From Streptomyces cellulosae (lineage in GTDB: Bacteria > Actinomycetota > Actinomycetes > Streptomycetales > Streptomycetaceae), in contig BNBH01000029.1 in the NCBI GenBank assembly GCA_014655195.1, positions 1 through 64,000 on the forward strand: a stretch of 64,000 nt of DNA. Reading direction: 5' to 3'. The first letter of the stretch is position 1. Each line of letters starts with the position of its first letter. The position numbers were made by a program, and so were the translations under genes. Below are positions 35,422-42,677 of this stretch, piece after piece. The notes beneath the pieces are model-generated. The model searched no databases. It had not been told where the DNA came from and saw nothing but the letters and a program-made list of their open reading frames with translations.

Positions 35422-35762
35422 GCGTTCACGACCCCTTCCTTGCGGGCGCGGGAGGCGATCACCGCGTCCTCGGCCTCACGCTTCAGCCGCCGCTCGGCGA
35501 AGAAGCCGCCGGTGGGCAGGACCGACATGACGGCGTAGTAGGCGGCCGTCCCCAGCGACCACTTCGCGCGGTTCCAGGCGTCCGCCCAGAAGATCACGTA
35601 GAGGACGAAGAGGAAGCCGTGGACCGCGCCCATGACCGGCACGGCGTTGAACTCCGTCGTCCGCTTCAGGACCGAGCAGACGAGCAGCAGCAGGAACGAG
35701 ATCGCTTCGGGGCCCGAGACCAGGCGGAGGCGGCGGAGTGCGGAGGCGGTCTTGATGTCCAC
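35418..35762 (-). CDS. DUF3817 integral membrane protein (copy 2)
   Basis: 114 residues with helices ISFLLLLVCSVLK, VMGAVHGFLFVLYVIFWAD and TAAYYAVMSVLPTGGFFAER. It is paralogous to the protein at 32275-32607 (shared HGFLF-VLYVIF and P-GGFF-ER blocks). It is coupled to the thiamine-binding protein gene by ATGA. Function unknown. Confidence 0.85.
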   Translation of the reverse strand: MDIKTASALRRLRLVSGPEAISFLLLLVCSVLKRTTEFNAVPVMGAVHGFLFVLYVIFWADAWNRAKWSLGTAAYYAVMSVLPTGGFFAERRLKREAEDAVIASRARKEGVVNA

Positions 35763-35818
35763 GGGTCACCTTCGGAAGGGAGAGACGTCGGCGTCGACGG
35801 TGCTGTCTGCCTGCGCGC

Positions 35819-35838
35819 CTTGTGAACGCGCGCACAAG
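35819..35838. promoter_or_regulatory. Dyad CTTGTG-N8-CACAAG
   Basis: Perfect 6-bp arms upstream of the DUF3817 gene (minus strand), within the 219-bp divergent spacer to the AIM24 operon. Possible operator; no assigned regulator. Confidence 0.35.
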
Positions 35839-35968
35839 CGGGTCCATTGTGGCAAACCCCGGGAGCGATCACCGCGCGGGGTCGGGGCCGGGGCCCAGGA
35901 CCGGGGATCAGGGCCGCATCAGGGTGCGACTCCTCCTTCAGGATCTGGGCGCGGGGCAAAAGGGCCGC

Positions 35969-35974
35969 TACCGT
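35969..35974 (+). promoter_or_regulatory. -10 box (TACCGT) of the AIM24 operon
   Basis: TACCGT ends 7 nt before the GTG at 35982, which predicts a leaderless transcript and fixes the start of the first AIM24 gene. Confidence 0.5.
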
Positions 35975-35981
35975 CGCACAC

Positions 35982-36620
35982 GTGGCGATGTTCCGACTTC
36001 AGAGCAGCAAGGTGCTCGCCGTCGACCTGACCGGGGACGCCGTCAAGGCGAAGAACGGCTCCATGGTCGCGTACGACGGGCAGATGGCCTTCAAGAAGCT
36101 CACGGGCGGTGGTGAGGGCATCCGGGGGATGGTGACCCGGCGGCTCACGGGCGAGCAGATGACGCTCATGGAGGTGAAGGGGCACGGCACCTGTTTCTTC
36201 GCCGACCGCGCCTCGGAGATCAACCTGGTGTCCCTGAACGGGGAGAAGCTGTACGTCGAGTCCAGCAACCTGCTGGCGACCGACGGCGGCCTGCGCACGG
36301 GCACCACGTTCACCGGTCTGCGCGGCGCCTCCCAGGGCAACGGACTGTTCACGACCACGATCGAGGGCCACGGCCAGGCGGCGATCATGTCGGACGGCCC
36401 CGCCGTGCTGCTGCGGGTGAGCCCGCAGTACCCGCTGACGGTCGACCCGGGCGCGTATGTCGCGCACCAGGGCAACCTGCGGCAGTCCTTCCAGTCCGGC
36501 GTGACGTTCCGCACGCTCATCGGCGAGGGCGGCGGCGAGGCCTTCCAGATCCGCTTCGAGGGCGACGGGGTGGTCCACGTCCAGCCCAGTGAGCGCAACA
36601 CGATCGCGGGGGACGTCTGA
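35982..36620 (+). CDS. AIM24-family protein, paralogue 1
   Basis: 212 residues, beta-sandwich AIM24/TIGR00266 family (SSKVLAVDLTGDAVKAKNGS, then LMEVKGHGTCFFADRASEIN and LFTTTIEGHGQAAI). The family is widespread, function uncertain; the yeast homologue is mitochondrial. GTG start from the leaderless promoter; ATG at 35988 is the alternative. First gene of a three-paralogue operon. Confidence 0.85.
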   Translation: MAMFRLQSSKVLAVDLTGDAVKAKNGSMVAYDGQMAFKKLTGGGEGIRGMVTRRLTGEQMTLMEVKGHGTCFFADRASEINLVSLNGEKLYVESSNLLATDGGLRTGTTFTGLRGASQGNGLFTTTIEGHGQAAIMSDGPAVLLRVSPQYPLTVDPGAYVAHQGNLRQSFQSGVTFRTLIGEGGGEAFQIRFEGDGVVHVQPSERNTIAGDV

Positions 36621-36621
36621 C

Positions 36622-37272
36622 ATGGGCTTCCGGGAGATCAACTCCAAGATGGTCGAGGCGACCGTCGCGCCGGGTCAGCGGCTGTTCAGCCAGCGCGGCG
36701 CGATGCTCGCGTACAAGGGCGAGGTCGGCTTCACCCCCAACCTGCGCGGCGGCCAGGGCGGGGTGATGTCGATGATCGGCCGGCGCGTGGCGAACGAGGA
36801 CACGCCCCTGATGACGGTGGAGGGCAGCGGCACCGTGCTGTTCGGGCACGGCGGCCACCACGTCCAGGTGATCCACCTCTCCGGGGACACCCTGTACGTC
36901 GAGGCGGACCGGCTGCTGGCCTTCGAGGGCACGCTGGAGCAGGGCACGGTGTTCCTCGGCTCGCAGGGCGGGGTGATGGGCATGGTCCGGGGCCAGGTCT
37001 CCGGTCAGGGCCTGTTCACCACCACGCTCAAGGGACACGGCGCGGTCGCCGTGATGGCGCACGGAGGGGTGATCGAGGTGCCGATCACCCCGCAGCGCCC
37101 GGTGCACGTCGACCCGCAGGCGTACGTCGCCCACCACGGCGACGTGCGCAACAAGCTGTCGACGGCGCTCGGCTGGCGGGACATGGTGGGGCGCGGCTCC
37201 GGGGAGGCCTTCCAGCTGGAGCTGAGCGGCAGCGGCGCGGTCTACGTCCAGGCGTCGGAGGAGAAGCTGTGA
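36622..37272 (+). CDS. AIM24-family protein, paralogue 2
   Basis: 216 residues; INSKMVEATVAPGQRLFSQR and the GQGLFTTTLKGHGAVAVMAH block align with paralogue 1. ATG follows the previous stop by 1 bp. Its stop overlaps paralogue 3 (GTGA). Confidence 0.85.
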   Translation: MGFREINSKMVEATVAPGQRLFSQRGAMLAYKGEVGFTPNLRGGQGGVMSMIGRRVANEDTPLMTVEGSGTVLFGHGGHHVQVIHLSGDTLYVEADRLLAFEGTLEQGTVFLGSQGGVMGMVRGQVSGQGLFTTTLKGHGAVAVMAHGGVIEVPITPQRPVHVDPQAYVAHHGDVRNKLSTALGWRDMVGRGSGEAFQLELSGSGAVYVQASEEKL

Positions 37273-38069
37273 GCACGTACGGAACGCCGGGCGCCGCGCC
37301 CCGGGTCCTCGACCCCATGACGCTGCCGTCCGACGACAACGTGGACGCGTACACCTTCTGCGTGGAGCTCAAGGGGAGCCAGTGGTTCATGCAGAAGGGG
37401 AAGATGATCGCCTACTACGGCACGATCGAGTTCAACGGCATCGGGCACGGGCGACTCGACCGACTTGTCCGGAAGGCGTTCCATTCGCCACTGCACGCGA
37501 GCGACTGGGTCGTGGCGGAGGGCTCGGGCAAGATGCTGCTCGCCGACCGGGCCTTCGACGTCAATTCGTATGACTTGGACGACGGCAATCTGACCATTCG
37601 CTCGGGCAACTTGCTCGCTTTTCAGCCAAGTCTGTCGCTGAAGCAGTCGATCGTGCCAGGTTTTCTGACACTGATCGGAACCGGGAAGTTCGTGGCGGCA
37701 TCTAACGGGCCGGTGGTGTTCATGGAGCCGCCGATCAGGGTCGACCCGCAGGCGCTGGTCGGCTGGGCGGACTGCCCGTCCCCGTGCCACCACTACGACC
37801 ATGGCTACCTGACCGGCGTACTGGGCGGTCTACGTGCGATGACGGGCCTCGGAGGGGTCTCCGGCGAGGAGCACCAGTTGGAGTTCGTCGGCGCGGGCAC
37901 GGTGCTGCTGCAGTCGTCCGAGGCGCTGATGACGGAGCAGGCCACGGGGGCGCCTCCGCAGCAGCCCGGGGTGCCGGGCGGGGGCGGACCGGGCGGGGCC
38001 GGACCTGGCGCAGGCGGACCGCGCCTTCCCGGACAGCTGGGAGACCTCCAGCGTCGCTTCGGGCTGTGA
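37269..38069 (+). CDS. AIM24-family protein, paralogue 3, with Gly/Pro-rich tail
   Basis: 266 residues; KGSQWFMQKGKMIAYYGTIE and VVAEGSGKMLLADRAFDV carry the AIM24 pattern, followed by a Gly/Pro-rich C-terminal tail (QQPGVPGGGGPGG). The stretch 37440-37710 uses markedly more A/T-ending and TTG/CTT codons than its neighbours, unlike paralogues 1 and 2. GTG start overlaps paralogue 2. Confidence 0.83.
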   Translation: MSTYGTPGAAPRVLDPMTLPSDDNVDAYTFCVELKGSQWFMQKGKMIAYYGTIEFNGIGHGRLDRLVRKAFHSPLHASDWVVAEGSGKMLLADRAFDVNSYDLDDGNLTIRSGNLLAFQPSLSLKQSIVPGFLTLIGTGKFVAASNGPVVFMEPPIRVDPQALVGWADCPSPCHHYDHGYLTGVLGGLRAMTGLGGVSGEEHQLEFVGAGTVLLQSSEALMTEQATGAPPQQPGVPGGGGPGGAGPGAGGPRLPGQLGDLQRRFGL

Positions 38070-38128
38070 GCGGTAGTGTGCGGGGTGTGACATCGAACGT
38101 CTGCACGCGATGTCACACGGAAGCCCTA

Positions 38129-38161
38129 TTAGTTAGCCTTTCAACTTCCTTAGGTAGACTT
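38129..38161 (+). promoter_or_regulatory. Promoter of the MarR gene with 21-bp-spaced direct repeats
   Basis: TTAGTTAGCCTT (38129-38140) and TTAGGTAGACTT (38150-38161) are direct repeats (10 of 12 identical), exactly 21 bp apart (two helical turns). The second contains the -10 box TAGACT (38155-38160), 6 nt before the ATG. The AT-rich site fits autoregulation of a MarR protein. Confidence 0.55.
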
Positions 38162-38166
38162 CATTC

Positions 38167-38643
38167 ATGGAGACCGAGACGGCCACCCGCTGGCTGACCA
38201 ATGCGGAGCAGTGCGCCTGGCGCACCCACCTGGAGGTCAACAAGCTGCTGACCTACCAGCTCGAGAAGGATCTGCAGCCGTTCGGCCTGACAATGAACGA
38301 CTACGAGATCCTGGTGAACCTGTCCGAGTCGGAGGACCGGCGGATGCGGATGAGCGACCTCGCCTCCGCCACGATGCAGTCCAAGAGCCGGCTCTCCCAC
38401 CAGATCACCCGGATGGAGAACGCCCACCTGGTCCGTCGGGAGAACTGCGAGTCGGACCGCCGCGGACTCTACGCGGTCCTCACCGACCACGGCATGGAGA
38501 CGATGCAGAAGGTCGCCCCGCACCATGTGGCGTCGGTGCGCCGACACTTCATCGACCTGCTCTCCCCCGAGGCCCTGATCGAGCTCGACAAGGCCCTCAA
38601 GCCCATCGCGGAGCACCTGCGGGGGCAGCGGGGACGACTCTGA
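38167..38643 (+). CDS. MarR-family regulator
   Basis: 158 residues. HTH and wing are clear: RRMRMSDLASATMQSKSRLS, HQITRMENAHLVRRENCESD, RRGLYAVLTDHG. Dimerisation helices flank it. A Cys in the wing (ENCESD) could be an oxidation target, but this is speculation. Leaderless ATG start. It converges with the sensor kinase gene. Confidence 0.9.
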   Translation: METETATRWLTNAEQCAWRTHLEVNKLLTYQLEKDLQPFGLTMNDYEILVNLSESEDRRMRMSDLASATMQSKSRLSHQITRMENAHLVRRENCESDRRGLYAVLTDHGMETMQKVAPHHVASVRRHFIDLLSPEALIELDKALKPIAEHLRGQRGRL

Positions 38644-38668
38644 CGTCCTCCCCCTTCACGGCTTGCCT

Positions 38669-40177
38669 CTAGGCCCCGGGCGTGCCGCGGTCCGCGCCGG
38701 CGAGCGGCAGGCGGAGTTCGAAGAGGGCCCCGCCCGCCGGCGCCGCGCCCGCGGTGAGCGTGCCCCCGTGCCGTACGGCCACGTCCCGCGCGATGGCCAG
38801 GCCGAGACCGGCACCGCCGTCGTCCCGGCTGCGCGCCGCGTCCAGCCGTACGAACCGCTCGAAGATCCGCTCCCGGTCGGCCTCGGCCACCCCCTCGCCG
38901 TCGTCGGCGACACCCAGCACGGCCTCGCCGCCCTCCCGGCGCACGGTCACCGTGATCCGCTCCCGGGCGTGCCGCTCCGCGTTGTCCAGCAGGTTGGCGA
39001 GCACCCGCCCCAGCTGGCCGCGTGACCCGGAGACCTCGACGGGCTCCGCCTCCACCGTGACGCGCTCCCGCCCCGCGGCCCCCTCGCGGGCCAGCGCGGC
39101 CAGGTCCACCCGGGTGCCGGCGGGCCGCTCCCCCGCGTCCAGCCGGGCGAGCAGCAGCAGATCGGCGGCGAGGTTCTGCAGCCGTACGGTGTCCTCGACG
39201 GCGCCGTCCAGGTCGAGCAGCTCGGGGTGCGCGGCCGCGACCTCCAGCTGGGTGCGCAGCGAGGCGATGGGGCTGCGCAGTTCGTGCGAGGCGTCGGCGA
39301 CGAACCGGCGCTGCCGCTCCACCGAGGACTCCAGCGCGGCGAGCGTGGCGTTGGTGGTGCGGGCGAGGCGGGCGACCTCGTCGTGCGTGGCCGGTTCGGG
39401 GACGCGGCGGCGGAGGTCCTCGGAGGCGGTGATCGCGGCCATCTCGCGGCGGATTCCCTCGACGGGGCGCAGCGCCCTCCCGGTGACCAGCCAGGTCACC
39501 GCGGCGACGACGCCGAGCAGCAGCGGGAAGCCGATGAGCATGGCGGTCAGCGCGGTGCCCACGGCACTGTGCTCGGCGGCCAGCGGGGCGCCCGCGTGGA
39601 CGGTGAGGCGGCCTCCGTCGGGGGTCTCCACGTCCACGGAGGCGAAGCGGTAGTCCTCGGTGTCGCCGTCGATGGTGGCCGTGCCGTTGGTGAAGCTCGC
39701 GCCCGGGGAGATCTCGCCGGGGTCGAGGGATTCGTCGTCCCGGTCGTCGTCGCTGCCGCCGTCTTCACGGTCGTCGCCGTCTTCACGGTCGTCGCGGTCT
39801 TCACGGTCGTCGCGGTCTTCACGATCGTCGCGGTCGTCGTCGTCCGACCGCTCCGGCGCGGGGGTGACCTCGGAGGTGCCCGTGCCGCTGATCCGCTCCA
39901 GGTCCTCGGAGGCGGCGAGCAGGACGCCGTCCTCGTCGACGATCTGCACGGGGGTGTCCTCGGCGTCCAGTCCGGAGAGCTTGTCGAGGGGTGTGCGGGC
40001 GGCGAGTTCGGAGGCGACGGACTGCGCGGAACGCTCGGCCCGGGTGCCCGCCTCGCTCGTGAGGTTGGCGCGCAGGGACAGCAGGAGTGCGGTGCCGGCC
40101 GCGACGAGGGCCACGGCGACGACGAGGGTGGCGCCGAGCGTCGCCCGGGAGCGGACCGAGCCGAACAGCCGGCTCAC
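38669..40177 (-). CDS. OmpR-class sensor histidine kinase with acidic Asp/Arg repeat in its sensor loop
   Basis: 502 residues. TM1 (TLGATLVVAVALVAAGTALL), an extracytoplasmic segment of ~170 residues with a DDREDRDD repeat tract at roughly 110-150, TM2 (MLIGFPLLLGVVAAVTWLV), HAMP, HisKA with RFVADASHELRSPIASLR, and HATPase_c with NLLDNAERH, GVADDGEGVA and GGAGLGLAI. The repeat is encoded by an 18-bp tandem unit. Start overlaps the regulator stop (ATGA). The matching acidic tract in the PepSY protein encoded nearby suggests a shared cation or envelope signal. Confidence 0.9.
   Translation of the reverse strand: MSRLFGSVRSRATLGATLVVAVALVAAGTALLLSLRANLTSEAGTRAERSAQSVASELAARTPLDKLSGLDAEDTPVQIVDEDGVLLAASEDLERISGTGTSEVTPAPERSDDDDRDDREDRDDREDRDDREDGDDREDGGSDDDRDDESLDPGEISPGASFTNGTATIDGDTEDYRFASVDVETPDGGRLTVHAGAPLAAEHSAVGTALTAMLIGFPLLLGVVAAVTWLVTGRALRPVEGIRREMAAITASEDLRRRVPEPATHDEVARLARTTNATLAALESSVERQRRFVADASHELRSPIASLRTQLEVAAAHPELLDLDGAVEDTVRLQNLAADLLLLARLDAGERPAGTRVDLAALAREGAAGRERVTVEAEPVEVSGSRGQLGRVLANLLDNAERHARERITVTVRREGGEAVLGVADDGEGVAEADRERIFERFVRLDAARSRDDGGAGLGLAIARDVAVRHGGTLTAGAAPAGGALFELRLPLAGADRGTPGA
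39742..39846 (-). repeat. 18-bp tandem repeat in the sensor kinase gene
   Basis: About four to five near-identical units with the core CGGTCGTCGCGGTCTTCA (plus strand), encoding Asp-Arg-Glu-Asp-Arg-Asp. Copy number probably varies. Confidence 0.75.
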
Positions 40178-40839
40178 GGCGCGGTCTCCAGCCGGTAACC
40201 GGCGCCGCGCACCGTGCGGATGAGGTCCGCGCGGAGCTTGCGGCGCAGGGCGCTGACGTAGACCTCGACGATGTTGGGGTCGCCCTCGTACGCGAAGTCC
40301 CAGACGTGCTCGAGGATCTCGGCCTTGGACACCACCTCACCGGCCCGCAGCACCAGGTGCTCCAGCACCGAGAACTCCTTCGCCGTCAGCTCGGCCTCCT
40401 CCTCGCCGAGCCACACCCGGCGGGCGGCGGTGTCCACCTTCAGGTCGCCGTGCACATGGACCGGGGACGCGCCCGCGGCCCGCCGGCGACGCAGCAGCGC
40501 CTTCACCCGGGCGACCAGCACGACGTACGAGAACGGCTTGGTCAGATAGTCGTCGGCGCCGGTGTCCAAGCCCTCGGCCTCGTCGTACTCGCCGTCCTTG
40601 GCGGTGAGCATCAGGATCGGCACGTCGTGCCCGGCGGCGCGCAGGGCGGCGCACACCCGGTAGCCGTTGAGGCCGGGCAGCATGATGTCGAGGATCACCA
40701 GGTCGTACGGCTCGGTCGTGGCCCGGTCCAGCCCCTCGCGGCCGTCGTGCACGACGTCGACGGCGTACCCCTCGGCGGTGAGTCCCTTGGCGAGGGAGAG
40801 GGCGAGGCGCTTTTCGTCCTCGACGATCAGGAGTCGCAT
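40174..40839 (-). CDS. OmpR-family response regulator
   Basis: 221 residues. Receiver: IVEDE acidic pocket, phospho-acceptor in LVILDIMLPG, Thr in LMLTAKD, Lys in YLTKPFSY. C-terminal winged helix with AEILEHVWDF and NIVEVYVSALRRKL. It is the first gene of the two-component operon and overlaps the kinase start. Direct repeats of CTTCAG just upstream are its likely binding sites. Confidence 0.92.
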   Translation of the reverse strand: MRLLIVEDEKRLALSLAKGLTAEGYAVDVVHDGREGLDRATTEPYDLVILDIMLPGLNGYRVCAALRAAGHDVPILMLTAKDGEYDEAEGLDTGADDYLTKPFSYVVLVARVKALLRRRRAAGASPVHVHGDLKVDTAARRVWLGEEEAELTAKEFSVLEHLVLRAGEVVSKAEILEHVWDFAYEGDPNIVEVYVSALRRKLRADLIRTVRGAGYRLETAP

Positions 40840-40873
40840 GGGACCCAGGGTCGCAAAGGGAAGCTGAAGATCA

Positions 40874-40900
40874 CTTCAGGCTGCTTCAGCTTCGGCTCAG
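40874..40900. promoter_or_regulatory. Tandem CTTCAG repeats between response regulator and PepSY genes
   Basis: CTTCAG at 40874-40879 and 40884-40889, and GCTCAG at 40895-40900: 10-11 bp phasing on one DNA face, as usual for OmpR-type regulators. An inverted GCTGAAG is at 40863-40869. The site lies between the divergent regulator and PepSY genes. Confidence 0.55.
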
Positions 40901-40960
40901 CGTCGGTGGGCGACATTGATGTCGTACAGCGCGAAGCACACCGACTCGGGAGGAACGCAC

Positions 40961-41581
40961 ATGAAGCGCAACATCGTGATCGCCGTCGTCACGGCAGCGG
41001 CACTGGTGGGCGGGGGCACGGCGACGGCCCTGGCGGTCGCGGGGGACGACGAGAACACGACGTCGGTGACGCGCACGGACGACGACAGGGACGACCGCGA
41101 CGACAGGCAGGACCGCGACGACGACCGCGACGACGACCGCGACGACGACGGGATCGGTGCCGCCGCCCCCGCCTCCGGCAAGGTGACCGCGGCCGAGGCC
41201 ATCGCCGCCGCGTTGGACCACACCCCGGGCACGGCCGTCTCCGCCGAACTGGACGACGGCTCCTGGGAGATCGACGTCCTCGCCAAGGGCGACACCTGGC
41301 ACACCGTCAGGATCGCCCCGGACACCGGGAAGGTGCTGGGCGCCCACCAGGACGACGAGGACGACGCGGCGGAGGTGCGGGCCGCGCTCAAGAACGCGAG
41401 CGTGACGGCCGAACAGGCCGCGCGGGCCGCGGAGTCCAAGGGCCCTGTGGTCTCCGTGGACCTGGACGACGACGGCGACGACCGAGCCTGGGACACGGAG
41501 ACGCGCGCCTCCGGCGGGGAACGGGAGTGGAAGGTGGACCTGCGGTCGGGTGCGGTCGTGGCCGACCGGGACGACGACTGA
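40961..41581 (+). CDS. Secreted PepSY-domain protein with acidic tract
   Basis: 206 residues. Signal peptide (MKRNIVIAVVTAAALVGGGT), then an Asp/Arg tract (DDRDDRDDRQDRDDDRDDDR) and two PepSY-like halves (ASGKVTAAEAIAAALDHTPG ... EIDVLAKGDTWHTVRI; KNASVTAEQAARAAESKGP ... WKVDLRSGAVV). PepSY proteins next to OmpR-class systems are typical target or modulator genes. GGGAGG lies 7 nt before the ATG. Transcribed divergently from the response regulator. Confidence 0.85.
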   Translation: MKRNIVIAVVTAAALVGGGTATALAVAGDDENTTSVTRTDDDRDDRDDRQDRDDDRDDDRDDDGIGAAAPASGKVTAAEAIAAALDHTPGTAVSAELDDGSWEIDVLAKGDTWHTVRIAPDTGKVLGAHQDDEDDAAEVRAALKNASVTAEQAARAAESKGPVVSVDLDDDGDDRAWDTETRASGGEREWKVDLRSGAVVADRDDD

Positions 41582-41582
41582 C

Positions 41583-41654
41583 CCGGGGCTCCGCCCCGGA
41601 CCCCGCTCCTCAGACGCCGGAGGGGCTGTATGCAGCCCGTCCGGCGTTTGAGGA
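41583..41654. terminator. Two hairpins between PepSY and meaB genes, second one a common Streptomyces palindrome
   Basis: CCGGGGC-TCC-GCCCCGG (41583-41599) is followed by a 22-position stem (41607-41628 with 41633-41654, one mismatch and one wobble). The latter includes CAGCCCGTCCGGCGTTTGAG, a palindrome seen between many convergent Streptomyces genes (from memory). Serves both the PepSY (+) and meaB (-) transcripts. Confidence 0.75.
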
Positions 41655-41680
41655 CCAGGCCCGCAGGGCCGACAAGGGGG

Positions 41681-42637
41681 TCAGTTGCCCGTCAGGCCCT
41701 CGACCAGCTCGTCCGCCGCCCCGTACGGGTCCAGCTGACCCGAAACGATCCGCTCCGCGAGCGCCCCCAGGCGACGGTCGCCGTGGAGGTCGCCGATGCG
41801 GCGGCGCAGCGCCGTGACCGCGATCGTCTCGACCTCGTGCGCCGCGCGGGCGCGGCGACGCTCCGTGAGGACTCCCCGTTCCTCCATCCACGCCCGGTGC
41901 TTCTCCAGCGCCTCGACGACCTCGTCGACGCCCTCCTGGCGGGCGGCGACCGTCTTGACGATCGGAGGGCGCCAGTCGCCGGGGCCGCGGGACTCGCCGA
42001 GGCCCAGCATGTGGTTCAGCTCGCGGGCGGTGGCGTCCGCGCCGTCGCGGTCGGCCTTGTTGACGACGTAGACGTCGCCGATCTCCAGGATGCCGGCCTT
42101 GGCGGCCTGGATTCCGTCGCCCATGCCGGGGGCGAGGAGGACCACGGAGGTGTCGGCCTGGGAGGCGATCTCCACCTCCGACTGGCCGACGCCGACCGTC
42201 TCGACGAGGATCACGTCGCAGCCGGCCGCGTCCAGGACGCGGATGGCCTGCGGGGCGGCCCAGGCGAGGCCGCCGAGGTGGCCGCGGGTGGCCATGGAGC
42301 GGATGTAGACGCCCGGGTCGGAGGCGTGCTCCGACATCCGGACGCGGTCGCCGAGCAGGGCGCCCCCGGAGAAGGGGGAGGACGGGTCGACGGCCAGGAC
42401 GCCGACCCGCTTGCCCTGTTTGCGGTACGCGGTCACCAGGGCCGAGGTGGACGTCGACTTGCCGACGCCCGGGGACCCGGTGAGGCCGACCACGTAGGCG
42501 TTGCCCGCGAGCGGCGCGAGGGCCGCCATGACCTCCCTGAGCTGCGGTGACGCCCCCTCCACCAGGGAGATCAGCCGGGCCACGGCCCGTGGCCTGCCCT
42601 CTCTGGCCTGGGCCACCAGAGTGGAGACGTCCTGCAT
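41681..42637 (-). CDS. meaB: MeaB/ArgK-type G-protein chaperone of B12-dependent acyl-CoA mutases
   Basis: 318 residues. P-loop GLTGSPGVGKSTSTSAL, Mg/switch regions VDPSSPFSGGALLGDRVRM and ILVETVGVGQSEVE, and guanine-specificity NKADRDG. These GTPases gate cofactor loading and repair of methylmalonyl-CoA or isobutyryl-CoA mutase. The ATG is chosen with GGAG 5 nt upstream. It is 40 bp after the thiolase gene and probably co-transcribed with it. Confidence 0.92.
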   Translation of the reverse strand: MQDVSTLVAQAREGRPRAVARLISLVEGASPQLREVMAALAPLAGNAYVVGLTGSPGVGKSTSTSALVTAYRKQGKRVGVLAVDPSSPFSGGALLGDRVRMSEHASDPGVYIRSMATRGHLGGLAWAAPQAIRVLDAAGCDVILVETVGVGQSEVEIASQADTSVVLLAPGMGDGIQAAKAGILEIGDVYVVNKADRDGADATARELNHMLGLGESRGPGDWRPPIVKTVAARQEGVDEVVEALEKHRAWMEERGVLTERRRARAAHEVETIAVTALRRRIGDLHGDRRLGALAERIVSGQLDPYGAADELVEGLTGN

Positions 42638-42677
42638 CACAGCTCCGTTCACGTAAGGGAAGTCGGCAACAACCGGG

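Noticed and set aside
39746..39846. Possible CRISPR-like array in the histidine kinase gene
   Set aside because: The units are 18-bp contiguous coding repeats without unique spacers.
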